A DNA stretch of 64,000 nt from positions 124,001-188,000 of the forward strand of contig MKWR01000031.1 of the NCBI GenBank assembly GCA_001899855.1. The letters are read 5' to 3'. Source of the DNA: Lysobacterales bacterium 63-13. GTDB lineage: Bacteria; Pseudomonadota; Gammaproteobacteria; Xanthomonadales; Rhodanobacteraceae. The first letter of the stretch is position 1; every line of letters begins with the position of its first letter. This document shows positions 39,262-47,155 of the stretch, one piece after another. Position numbers and translations under genes: made by a program. The notes beneath the pieces were generated by a model. It was given only the letters and a program-made list of their open reading frames with translations, did not search any database and was not told where the DNA came from.

Positions 39262-39574
39262 TCGGCCAAGTGTTGTCTGTCAAGTCGCTGATCGGCGCCG
39301 TCTGATCGAAGCCATTCTCGAAAATCAAATTCCCGGCGGGCGCACAACTGGCCATCATGCTTTCTGGCGCGGAGAGGTTTGCCGAGAGACTGAATCCTCC
39401 AGCTTCCTGTTTGGCGGCGGGTGCCGCGCGAAGCGTGCTTTCCATGCGGAAATGACCCTCCTCCGAGGTCATTTCAGCGTGCTCGACAGGCCGGAGGATG
39501 GCACTGCCCGTGATGCACGTGTGGTCGGACGCGCAAGCCGCACCTGCGAACAACAGCAGGTGAGTCCGATACAC
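39188..39574 (-). CDS. Small putative secreted protein with IFENGFD motif, possibly damaged
   Basis: A frame of 128 residues from GTG 39574. It has a short positive N-terminus and a hydrophobic stretch ending in Cys (THLLLFAGAAC), which may be a signal or lipoprotein leader, then a low-complexity body and NLIFENGFD at about residues 83-91. That motif is normally terminal in its relatives, but here 37 more residues follow and run 74 bp into the opposite GT4 gene. An ATG at 39588, overlapping the stop of the preceding coiled-coil frame, is out of frame by one base. A lost stop and an indel at the start would explain both features. Coding status uncertain. Confidence 0.35.
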   Translation of the reverse strand: MYRTHLLLFAGAACASDHTCITGSAILRPVEHAEMTSEEGHFRMESTLRAAPAAKQEAGGFSLSANLSAPESMMASCAPAGNLIFENGFDQTAPISDLTDNTWPIIRISANRESRSTGEYCASTAFRW

Positions 39575-39584
39575 AGTTGAAGGT

Positions 39585-39867
39585 TCATGGCTTCACCATT
39601 GCTTCAAGGGCTTCCAACCGGGCGCGCAACGAGGCGTTTTCTTTTTCGGCTCTTCCGGAACTCGTGTGGGTGGCCCATCGCCACCCAACAGTCGACAGGC
39701 CAGTGCCGCGAATCCATGAACGTCGGTCGCCGCCGTGCTGCGTTCGCCGCGCACCTGCTCCGGCGCGCATAGGCCAGCGTGTAGCCGACGTTGGTGGCGG
39801 TTGCGTTGGCGTGCAGCAACGCCAGCAAGTCACTGTCGCCAGGCGACTGCGCGGGCTCACTCGTCAT
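39585..39867 (-). pseudogene. Small sigma-linked gene split by an apparent frameshift
   Basis: The start MTSEPAQSPGDSDLLALL at 39867 overlaps the sigma-factor stop by 11 bp and reads well for about 70 residues, to HEFRKS, then degenerates into basic sequence and stops at 39604. In the -1 alternative frame the same DNA continues as a convincing coiled coil, KENASLRARLEALEAMVKP, ending at 39585. One extra base near 39640, in a run of A residues, would explain the break. The joined product would be about 94 residues. It has no recognised domain; its position just after an ECF sigma gene suggests a partner or regulator. A sequencing error is the main alternative. Confidence 0.4.
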
Positions 39868-40339
39868 CGAGTACCCCGGAAAGCAGCGCGCGAGCCTGCA
39901 ACCAGTCGCGGCGAACTGCTTTTTCGGTCAGGCCGAGCAGTTCGGCAATTTCCTGATGTTCAGACCCGGCAAGGAATCGCATCTCGACGACTTGCACCAG
40001 CCGAGTGTGCTGGACGCGCATGGTCGTCAATGCCGCATCGATGGCCAGCAAGCGATCCATGTCCCGCTCTTCGAATGCGATGGGGGCATCGTCTGTCAGA
40101 CTGACCAGCGGAGCATCGCGATTCCGTGCACGGCGCGAACGAATGTGATCGATCAAGGTGTTGCGCACGGCCCGCGCAAACAGCGCGAAGTGGCGTTCGC
40201 GCTCCGCACCTTCATGTCCGGAGGCAATTCGCAGAAATGTTTCGTTGACCAGCGCGGTTGTATTCAGCGGGGCGACCGGCATCCATCTGCGCTGGCCAGC
40301 GGCAATGGCACGCAAACGGGCATAGGCCGCAGGCAGCAA
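39857..40339 (-). CDS. ECF-type RNA polymerase sigma factor (TIGR02999-like), N-terminus uncertain
   Basis: A 160-residue sigma-70-family protein. Region 2 is seen in LNTTALVNETFLRIASG...RHFALFARAVRNTLIDHIRSRRA, and region 4 helix-turn-helix in RLVQVVEMRFLAGSEHQEIAELLGLTEKAVRRDWLQARALL. These match the ECF subgroup usually annotated TIGR02999, often paired with a Ser/Thr kinase gene; none is present here. The only clean start is TTG 40339. Reading continues upstream in frame (LTPESEPAGDLEQ) but lacks ATG/GTG, and an ATG at 40386 is one base out of frame, so the start may be frameshifted. It may regulate the locus or be decaying. Confidence 0.65.
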   Translation of the reverse strand: MLPAAYARLRAIAAGQRRWMPVAPLNTTALVNETFLRIASGHEGAERERHFALFARAVRNTLIDHIRSRRARNRDAPLVSLTDDAPIAFEERDMDRLLAIDAALTTMRVQHTRLVQVVEMRFLAGSEHQEIAELLGLTEKAVRRDWLQARALLSGVLDDE

Positions 40340-40442
40340 GGTCTGCTCCAGATCCCCGGCCGGTTCGGACTCAGGGGTCAGGACATGGTGGGCGCCGGCG
40401 CAGGAACACTTGAACCCGGCCCGACTGGCAGGAAATTGTCAT

Positions 40443-41690
40443 TCATGATTGCGGACGAGATTGCCCGCCTGAACGTCGGCTTGGGTCGGTGGAACTTGCT
40501 GAGTCATGCCGCTCAACCTGGCGGCGCTCACTGACCACCTGCTCGCAAACAGCCAGGGTTTCGCGCCCGACATCGTCCCAGGTGCGACGCATGGCGGCGG
40601 CAATGGCGTCGCGATCCCAACTGCGTTCCAGTGCCTCATCGATTGCTTGCTCCAGCGCATCGACATTGCGTGCGGGAATCAGTATTCCGTTTGTGGCATC
40701 GATGATTTCGCGCGTGCCGCCGACATCCGTGGCGACCACGGGTCGGCCACAGGCGATTGCTTCGACAACCACGTTGGGATAGCCCTCGGACCAGCTTGGC
40801 AAGGTCAGCAAATCAGCGGCACCGATCCATTCGGCGACCTGTGCGGGCTCGCATCCTCCTGGCAGGATGACGCTTGCGTCCAGTCCGCTGGCGGAAATCA
40901 AGGTGCCAAGTTGTTCGCGCATGACGCCATCGCCAATCAGGGCCAGACGCAGATTCGGCTTGCGCCGGACCAGGCGACCGTGCGCTTCGATCAGCTCACG
41001 CATGCCCTTGCTTTCAACCAGGCGACCGACATAGATCACCAGTTCCGTTTCGGGCTTGATGCCGAGCTTCTCGCGCATCGCGGCACGATCAAGCGGGCGG
41101 AAGATGTCGGTATTGAAACCATTGCTGATGGTGTGCGTGCGGTCGGCGCTTGCATTGAACTGATCGATGGCGGCGACGCGCATGGCCTTGCTCACCGTCA
41201 GCAGGGCATCGACGCCGGCAATGGTCCGGCGCGTCATCACGGCATTGATTCCCGAGCGCACATGGATGTCCGAGCCGCGTGCACCGACGATGCAGGGCAC
41301 GCCGAGGTTTCTTGCAGTACGCAGAGCAGCATGGCCATCGGGATAGACCCAATAGGCGAGCACCAGGTCCGGCGCGAAGCGGCGTACCCGTGGGGTCAGC
41401 AGGCGGCTGGCAACGACGCCGTTGAGCAAGCGGGAAAGCCCCGGAATGGCCGGATAGCTGAAGGCCTCCACATCGAGGCCCTCGATGCGATAGTCCGGCC
41501 CGATGTCATCGTGCAGAAAGCTGCGCGGTGCGAGGCCGGGCAAGCGCGGATAGCGCGGCTGGATAAACCAGGTTCGCACCTCGGTGAGACGCGACAAGGC
41601 GCGCGCGGTCTCGTAGATGTAGCGCCCGCGTGTCTGGTCATGCGCAACCGGCAGCATCGGGGTGACCAGGGCAATGCGGGGCGAACTCAT
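40443..41690 (-). CDS. Glycosyltransferase family 4
   Basis: A 415-residue GT4 enzyme. The N-terminal domain is RIALVTPMLPVAHDQTRGRYIYETARAL, with GARGSDIHV in the acceptor cleft and ISNGFNTDIFRP at the hinge. The donor domain has VIYVGRLVESKGM, LALIGDGVMREQL and PSWSEGYPNVVVEAIACGRPVVA (E-x(7)-E). The last 25 residues are Ser/Arg-rich and disordered. It is the last intact gene of the minus-strand export-core run, 66 bp after galE. It probably adds a sugar to the EPS repeat. Confidence 0.82.
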   Translation of the reverse strand: MSSPRIALVTPMLPVAHDQTRGRYIYETARALSRLTEVRTWFIQPRYPRLPGLAPRSFLHDDIGPDYRIEGLDVEAFSYPAIPGLSRLLNGVVASRLLTPRVRRFAPDLVLAYWVYPDGHAALRTARNLGVPCIVGARGSDIHVRSGINAVMTRRTIAGVDALLTVSKAMRVAAIDQFNASADRTHTISNGFNTDIFRPLDRAAMREKLGIKPETELVIYVGRLVESKGMRELIEAHGRLVRRKPNLRLALIGDGVMREQLGTLISASGLDASVILPGGCEPAQVAEWIGAADLLTLPSWSEGYPNVVVEAIACGRPVVATDVGGTREIIDATNGILIPARNVDALEQAIDEALERSWDRDAIAAAMRRTWDDVGRETLAVCEQVVSERRQVERHDSASSTDPSRRSGGQSRPQS

Positions 41691-41756
41691 GATCTCGCCC
41701 CGATGGTCCGGAGCGATGGGTTCAACCCCCGCGATTCCGCCGACATGATCCGGCGC

Positions 41757-42737
41757 TCAGGCATTGAGCAGTTTCCGTTCCCACGCCAGTGCCGTGGCGA
41801 CGATGAAATCGAGGTCGTCGTGACGCGGTTGCCAGTCGAGGGTCGATTTCAGCTTGTCGCAACGCGCAATGAGCATCGGTGGATCGCCAGCACGACGCGG
41901 CTGTTCGGAAACATTGAGGGGCTTGCCATTGACGCGCGCGACGGCATCGATGACCTCGCGCACGCTGTAGCCGTGGCCATAGCCACAGTTGAGCAGGGTC
42001 GATTCACCGCCTGCGCGCAGATAGTCGAGCGATTTCAGGTGGGCAGCGGCGAGATCATCGACGTGGATGTAGTCGCGGATGCAGGTTCCATCCGGCGTGT
42101 CGTAGTCGGTACCGAATACCGACAGTTGTGCGCGCTTGCCGACGGCTTGCTCACAGGCGACCTTGATCAACAGGGTCGCATTCGGGGTCGACTGCCCGAT
42201 GCGGCCACCCGGATCGCAACCAGCAACATTGAAGTAACGCAGGATGGCGTGCCGCATCGGCGTGGCGGCCGCGAGGTCGCGCAACATCCACTCACTCATC
42301 AGTTTCGAGCTGCCGTAGGGATTGATCGGCTGGGTCGGCGTGTTTTCATCCGCGATACCGCTGGCCGGCATGCCGTAGACCGCCGCCGTCGAAGAAAACA
42401 CGAATTGGCCGATGCCGGCAGTGGAGCAGGCAGCAAGCAGGTTGCGCGTGGCACAGGTGTTGTTGGAATAGTACTTGAGCGGATTGCTGACGGATTCCGG
42501 CACGATCGTATGCGCGGCGAAATGCATGACCGTATCAATGCCGTGACGTTTCAGCAGTCGGTCAACCAGGTCGCGATCCGCCGTATCGCCAACCACCAGT
42601 TCCGCGCCAATCACGGATTCGCGGAAACCGGTGCTGAGGTTGTCGAGCACAACCACGCGTTCGCCACGCTCAGCGAGTTGGCGCACGACATGGCTGCCGA
42701 TGTAGCCGGCACCGCCGGTGACCAGGATGGTATTCAA
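41757..42737 (-). CDS. galE: UDP-glucose 4-epimerase
   Basis: A 326-residue GalE of standard length. NAD-binding GGAGYIG is at residues 8-14, the catalytic serines are in FSSTAAVYG (about 114-122), and Y141-x3-K145 is in NPYGSSK. The substrate block LLNCGYGHGYSVREVI and the C-terminal RRAGDPPMLIARCDK are typical of GalE. It interconverts UDP-Glc and UDP-Gal (or the GlcNAc/GalNAc pair), supplying the EPS glycosyltransferases. It lies 46 bp after the beta-barrel gene in the same direction. Confidence 0.9.
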   Translation of the reverse strand: MNTILVTGGAGYIGSHVVRQLAERGERVVVLDNLSTGFRESVIGAELVVGDTADRDLVDRLLKRHGIDTVMHFAAHTIVPESVSNPLKYYSNNTCATRNLLAACSTAGIGQFVFSSTAAVYGMPASGIADENTPTQPINPYGSSKLMSEWMLRDLAAATPMRHAILRYFNVAGCDPGGRIGQSTPNATLLIKVACEQAVGKRAQLSVFGTDYDTPDGTCIRDYIHVDDLAAAHLKSLDYLRAGGESTLLNCGYGHGYSVREVIDAVARVNGKPLNVSEQPRRAGDPPMLIARCDKLKSTLDWQPRHDDLDFIVATALAWERKLLNA

Positions 42738-42783
42738 CTTGGTTCCCTTTGCATGCCGGGCAGGGATGGCATCAGGTTCTTCA

Positions 42784-44079
42784 TCATCGGGAGTAGATCA
42801 GCCGCACGTAGGCGCTACTTTCATGGTAGGAAAGAGCGTCAGTCTGATCCTTGCGTTCGTTGCGGGCGATATCCACGCGCCAACCCCAGTGCCGGCTCAT
42901 CTGCTGCCGCAGATAGGCGCCAAACAGGGTATCCCGCGTGTCGACGTTGCCGACCTGGTAATCGCGTCGGATGATGCCGGCGAGGACGCCCAGGGTCAGG
43001 TTTGGTCGCAGCTTGTAGGCCAGATCGACCCGACCCTCAAGCTCGTTGCGATCGGAATCGATGGCGCTGTCGCTGATGTAGCGGATGGTGCCGAAAGAAA
43101 CCGCGGAAATCAGGCTGATGCGCACCGTTTCCAGCGCGTAACGGCCTTCAATACGATGATTCTTGTAGACATCCGGGCTGATCGCGGCACCGCCGATGCT
43201 GATTCCGCCGAATCCGTTCCCGATGTCGGCGTTGCTGATGGCGAGGCTGGTTGCAGCGTCGGAAATATCCCGGTAGACGCCGAGCCCGAATGTGTTTTGT
43301 GCACTCGCGCGCCAGTTCAAGTTGGCCCGGATCAACGCAGCGTTGATATGCTCGCCACGGTCGAAATCGAAATGCGAGTAGCCCAGCGCGACATCCAGAT
43401 CCAGCTGCGACAGCTTCTGGGTGTAGCCCGCGTAGCCGGCGTAACGCGTGTAGTCCGATTGCTGGCTGTTGTTGTCATAGTTGATCTTCGAAGCCTCCAG
43501 ATTCGCGCTCAGGCGCCTTGTCGAATCGAGGTCCTTGAGTGCCCGCAGGGCGGCACTGAGACGACCGGAATTGAATTCATCCGTGGTCTGCGCGTAGCTG
43601 TCGGTGTAACGCAGCTCAGCCTGGCCCATGGTGGATTGGCCAAGGCGGAATTGCAGGGTTGGCCCGGTCGAAAACACATTGGTCTGTTGCAGGTTGTCCG
43701 GCGAGTCGGGCAGGCGAAGATTGATCGGATTGAGACCAAGGCTGTCGGCAAAGCTCCATTTCAGGCGTTCCGGAATCAGGGTCCAGTCGACCACTCCATC
43801 GAGGGTGCCGCGAAACTCGTTGCCAAACGCGCCGCCCAGATAGTCCCGGTATTCGACCAGTCCGTTCACCTGTGCCCGCACAATCGAACCGTCTTCGCTG
43901 AAGCGGAATGCGAGTTGCGGAATCAGCAGGTTCTCGGCAACCGGATCGACCGCGCTCAGGTTGATGTTGTCACTGTGCAGGTAGCCGATTTCCGCCGTGT
44001 AATCCAGGCGCGCGGCAAGTGCTGCGGATGAGGCCGTGAGTATCAGAAACGCGGGTGCCAGAACGCGGTCGATGCGCAT
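42784..44079 (-). CDS. Outer-membrane beta-barrel protein of the EPS locus (EpsL-like)
   Basis: A 431-residue protein with a signal peptide (MRIDRVLAPAFLILTASSAALAA), then repeated amphipathic strands (LDYTAEIGYLHSDNINLS, VRAQVNGLVEYRDY, AELRYTDSYAQ), as expected of a 16-18-strand outer-membrane barrel. ATG 44079 is chosen because GGGAGG precedes it; an upstream ATG lacks a site. It resembles barrel proteins annotated EpsL in exosortase/EPS operons. It follows the degenerate BY-kinase by 24 bp and is in the operon with a short Wza that lacks its own outer-membrane segment, so it may form the export port. Confidence 0.75.
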   Translation of the reverse strand: MRIDRVLAPAFLILTASSAALAARLDYTAEIGYLHSDNINLSAVDPVAENLLIPQLAFRFSEDGSIVRAQVNGLVEYRDYLGGAFGNEFRGTLDGVVDWTLIPERLKWSFADSLGLNPINLRLPDSPDNLQQTNVFSTGPTLQFRLGQSTMGQAELRYTDSYAQTTDEFNSGRLSAALRALKDLDSTRRLSANLEASKINYDNNSQQSDYTRYAGYAGYTQKLSQLDLDVALGYSHFDFDRGEHINAALIRANLNWRASAQNTFGLGVYRDISDAATSLAISNADIGNGFGGISIGGAAISPDVYKNHRIEGRYALETVRISLISAVSFGTIRYISDSAIDSDRNELEGRVDLAYKLRPNLTLGVLAGIIRRDYQVGNVDTRDTLFGAYLRQQMSRHWGWRVDIARNERKDQTDALSYHESSAYVRLIYSR

Positions 44080-44103
44080 GTCAGAACCTCCCATTCCTGC
44101 CAC

Positions 44104-44883
44104 TCAGGGCAGTTGATTGACAACGATGCCGGCCAGCTTGCGCGGGTCGAAATCCGCCGCGTGCTTGCGGATCAGGCTTGGCGAATCCCTGCCACTGCCA
44201 GTCACGAGGACAACGAAATCCGCGAGTTCGGAAAGGATGCGTGCATCCGGCGAACCCTTTACCGCAGGACCATCAAGGAAGATATATCGATCGGCATAGC
44301 GTGTGCGCAGCGAATCCATCAGGGTCCGCATGCCGAACGAGGAGAAGTATTCGCCGCTCATTTCGCGTTTGCGCCCATTGGGAATCAGGCGAAGTCGGGG
44401 AATCCCGGTGTGATGGAGTATCTTCTCTATGCCCAGTTGTGGGTGCTCGAGGTAGTCGATGAGACCGCTACTTGCGGCATCAACGCCCAGCGCCGCGTGT
44501 TGCGAGGGGTTGCGCAGGTTGCAGTCGATCAGCAAGGCCGTCTTCGCCTCGTCGAAGGCGAATGCAGCGGCCAGGTTGCGCGCAACGAAACTGCCGCCCG
44601 ACATGGGGCTGATCGGCGCCACCATGGTCACGAAATTTCCTTCGCCACCCAGGGCCAGCAGGCGTGTGCGGATTTCGCGGAATGCATCCACCTGGGCGCG
44701 ATCCGTTTGCTCGGGGTGGATGATCCGGCGGTCTTCGAGCGCGCGACCTGACAGTGGGTGGGGCTCGACCATCCTGGCGATCGAGCGTGATCCGCTGGCG
44801 CGTCGGGTGATCCCGCTGCCCCCCGCGTCGAGCGCGGCGCCGATCGGGTTGGCTGGGCCCAGTTCCTCGTGCGAACCAATCAT
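44104..44883 (-). CDS. BY-kinase/CpsD-like P-loop protein with degenerate Walker A (pseudokinase)
   Basis: A 259-residue MinD/CpsD-fold protein. The core aligns with bacterial tyrosine autokinases: Walker A region SPMSGGSFVARNLA at 92-105, Walker A' LLIDCNLRNP at about 117-126, and Walker B-like YIFLDGPAV. The Walker A lysine is Gly97 and the following Thr is Phe99; the A' motif has Asn where Asp is usual. There is no C-terminal tyrosine cluster (it ends VVNQLP). It is therefore unlikely to bind ATP normally or autophosphorylate. It overlaps the co-polymerase gene by ATGA, the usual BY-kinase position, so a structural role in chain-length control is likely. Confidence 0.75.
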   Translation of the reverse strand: MIGSHEELGPANPIGAALDAGGSGITRRASGSRSIARMVEPHPLSGRALEDRRIIHPEQTDRAQVDAFREIRTRLLALGGEGNFVTMVAPISPMSGGSFVARNLAAAFAFDEAKTALLIDCNLRNPSQHAALGVDAASSGLIDYLEHPQLGIEKILHHTGIPRLRLIPNGRKREMSGEYFSSFGMRTLMDSLRTRYADRYIFLDGPAVKGSPDARILSELADFVVLVTGSGRDSPSLIRKHAADFDPRKLAGIVVNQLP

Positions 44884-46427
44884 GAGAACTTCATCACTCT
44901 GGACCAGTAGACAAGGACATAGGCTGCGATGACCACAACGACCATTGACGCGGAAAACAGGAGGCGCGCGCGACTTCTCATCTTTTCGCGTGCCGTGGAA
45001 AATGCAGGAATACTGGCCAAGACAACCAGTCCTGTCGTGCGTTCGAGCTGGCGTGCACTGCGGATGCGCGGGTCAAACTGGACCAATGCGTAAAGCAGGC
45101 CGAACGGGATGACGATCGCAAGGACAAGGCCGCCCATGGCGAAATGCACTAGGCGCAAGCCTGAGGGGCGCAGGGGCAGGATGGCCGGATCCTGGATTCG
45201 AAACTGCAGGCCGCGTTGTTCCTCGTCGAGCACCATCGACACGCGTGCATTCTCGCGCCGCTTGAGCAGATCCTGATAGATGTCGCGATTGACCTCGTAA
45301 TCGCGGGTCAGTTCGGCCAGCGCGCTTTCCGATGCGGCGATGCGGCGGCTTCGATCGAGTTCCTCATTGAGCATGCTCTGGTTGGAGCTGAACCGGGTCC
45401 GGGTTGCGGCCATTTCCTGGCGAAGATCGGCCAGGCGCCCCTTGAGAGTCTGGTAGAGCGGGTTGAACTGGGCTTCGTCGGAGAGCGTCTGCTTTCCGGC
45501 CTTGGCCAGGTTGTGACGCTCCTGCTCACTCTGGATCTGTTTCTTGATGTCTTCCATCTGCATGCGCGTGCGCACCACATCCGGATACTGGTCGGTGTAG
45601 GTCAGCAGCAAACGGTCCAGCTGGTTCTGCAAATCGATCAATTGGGCCCGGTACAGGCCCTCGCGGGTTTGTACCGCGGTCACTTCCGACTCTCCCGAAA
45701 GCTGCGAGAGCAGGGCGCCTTCGCGTGATTGCTGCTCCATCATGTCGGTGCGCGCCTGCTCGACCTGGGCACGCAGGGCGCTGATCCGTGAGTTGGCATC
45801 GGTCGCGCTGCCCGGTTGGGCATCCGCATTTGCAGAACGATATTTGAGCAAACCCTCTTCAGCGGAGGTCAGTTTCTTGTGGTAATCGGTGACCTGGTTG
45901 TCGATGAACTCGAACGCATCGCGGCTCTCGCGCTCCTTGGCCGCCCGACTTTCCTCGATGAGCAATTCGGCGAAACGCTGGGTCACCTTGAAAGTGCGCT
46001 CGGGATCCGAATCGCGGTAGGTGATCTGGACCAGTTCCGGCCTCGGACTGTTGACCTGGGTGCGGTCCTTGATCTGCTCCATGAGCCGATCCTGCTCGAT
46101 TGGCGTCGGATGGGATTCCATCCAGCCACCGGTGACCAGTATGTCAGCCAGGACCTTGCGCCCGAAAATGACCTGGCGGGCCATTCCGGCACGATCTGAA
46201 ACGCCGGTGGGTACGGCGCGCCCCTCAAGCAGCGGCGTGATGATGTCGCTGCTTTGGGCGAGGATCGAGGTGGTCGCCACATAGGATTTCGGCCAGAGCA
46301 AGCCAGCGACGAGCGCGATCAACGCGATTCCAGCAAAGATCAGGCTCAGGGACGTGCTGAATCGCCGACCCTCCCTGATGAAGAGCGGCAGCATTTCTGC
46401 GATCGGTATTGGCGCAGTATTCAACAT
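44880..46427 (-). CDS. Polysaccharide co-polymerase/chain-length determinant (Wzz/GumC-like)
   Basis: A 515-residue inner-membrane protein. Transmembrane 1 is near residues 27-46 (SLIFAGIALIALVAGLLW), with the Wzz domain start YVATTSILAQS. A long periplasmic coiled coil spans about 160-400 (HKKLTSAEEGLLKYRS, RISALRAQVEQARTDMMEQQS). The Pro-rich PAILPLRPSGLR precedes transmembrane 2 (about 425-445), and a third segment lies at about 485-505. There is no fused kinase domain; the partner P-loop protein is encoded next. It would control chain length and link Wzy polymerisation to export through Wza. It lies 39 bp after wza. Confidence 0.85.
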   Translation of the reverse strand: MLNTAPIPIAEMLPLFIREGRRFSTSLSLIFAGIALIALVAGLLWPKSYVATTSILAQSSDIITPLLEGRAVPTGVSDRAGMARQVIFGRKVLADILVTGGWMESHPTPIEQDRLMEQIKDRTQVNSPRPELVQITYRDSDPERTFKVTQRFAELLIEESRAAKERESRDAFEFIDNQVTDYHKKLTSAEEGLLKYRSANADAQPGSATDANSRISALRAQVEQARTDMMEQQSREGALLSQLSGESEVTAVQTREGLYRAQLIDLQNQLDRLLLTYTDQYPDVVRTRMQMEDIKKQIQSEQERHNLAKAGKQTLSDEAQFNPLYQTLKGRLADLRQEMAATRTRFSSNQSMLNEELDRSRRIAASESALAELTRDYEVNRDIYQDLLKRRENARVSMVLDEEQRGLQFRIQDPAILPLRPSGLRLVHFAMGGLVLAIVIPFGLLYALVQFDPRIRSARQLERTTGLVVLASIPAFSTAREKMRSRARLLFSASMVVVVIAAYVLVYWSRVMKFS

Positions 46428-46466
46428 GGTTTAGTCGGCAGTCCGCAGCGGTTTCGACAATCCGGG

Positions 46467-47087
46467 TCAGAATGCTCGTTCGGGAACGGTGATGACATCG
46501 CCTGGCTGAACTTTGTAGTTCGACTCGAGATCACCCTTCTCCAGGATTCGATCCAGGCGCACCGGAAAGGCGCGCGTGGTCTCGCCGTCCTTGCGGTACA
46601 ACTCGGTGCGCCCTGCGGCGGCAAACTCGTTGGTTCCGCCGGCGGCAAGCACCGCATCCAGAATCGTCATGCCCTGGCGATACGGCACCGAAATGGGTGT
46701 CCTCACAGCGCCGGTCACGCGAACTCGCGACAAGTATTCATGGCTGCGCAGCTGGTCGATGATCACGGTGACTTGTGGATTGCGCACAAACTTCTCGAGC
46801 GCGGTCTTGATCTCGATAGAAACCTCTTCAGGGGTGCGGCCACCTGCTTCGACATCGCCGACCAGAGGTACTGAAATGCGTCCATCCGGCCGCACAGGTA
46901 CGGTCACGTTGAGATCCGGGTTCTGCCAGACCGCTACGCGAATGACATCATCCACGCCGATCCGATAGGCGTCGACAGCCTGCGCTTCCGGATTTATCCT
47001 GGGCGTACTCCCTGGCTGCGGCCCGCTCGCACACGCAGCCAGCAACAACACCAGCGCACCGACAGAAAGCCTGCTCAAGATCTTCAT
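46467..47087 (-). CDS. Polysaccharide export lipoprotein, short Wza/OPX type
   Basis: A 206-residue lipoprotein: signal peptide with lipobox LAAC (Cys19), then a poly-export (Wza) domain YRIGVDDVIRVAVWQNPDL...VRPDGRISVPLVGDV and one SLBB-like domain (VTGAVRTPISVPYRQGMTILDAV). ATG 47087 follows GGAGAT at good spacing. It is much shorter than E. coli Wza (about 380 aa) and lacks the C-terminal amphipathic helix that spans the outer membrane. Short OPX proteins of this kind are thought to work with a separate beta-barrel. The EpsL-like barrel in the same operon is the likely partner. Confidence 0.88.
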   Translation of the reverse strand: MKILSRLSVGALVLLLAACASGPQPGSTPRINPEAQAVDAYRIGVDDVIRVAVWQNPDLNVTVPVRPDGRISVPLVGDVEAGGRTPEEVSIEIKTALEKFVRNPQVTVIIDQLRSHEYLSRVRVTGAVRTPISVPYRQGMTILDAVLAAGGTNEFAAAGRTELYRKDGETTRAFPVRLDRILEKGDLESNYKVQPGDVITVPERAF

Positions 47088-47155
47088 GGGATCTCCAAAA
47101 TGCTCATGCTGCTGGAAACCGTGAAACGTATCACAATTTGTGTCCGGCTCCTGTT

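Noticed and set aside
40506-42974. Very long open frame on the plus strand opposite the GT4 and galE genes
   Set aside because: It is antisense to two genes with intact catalytic motifs, its translation is low-complexity and matches no family, and it has no ribosome site. It is a by-product of high G+C codon use.
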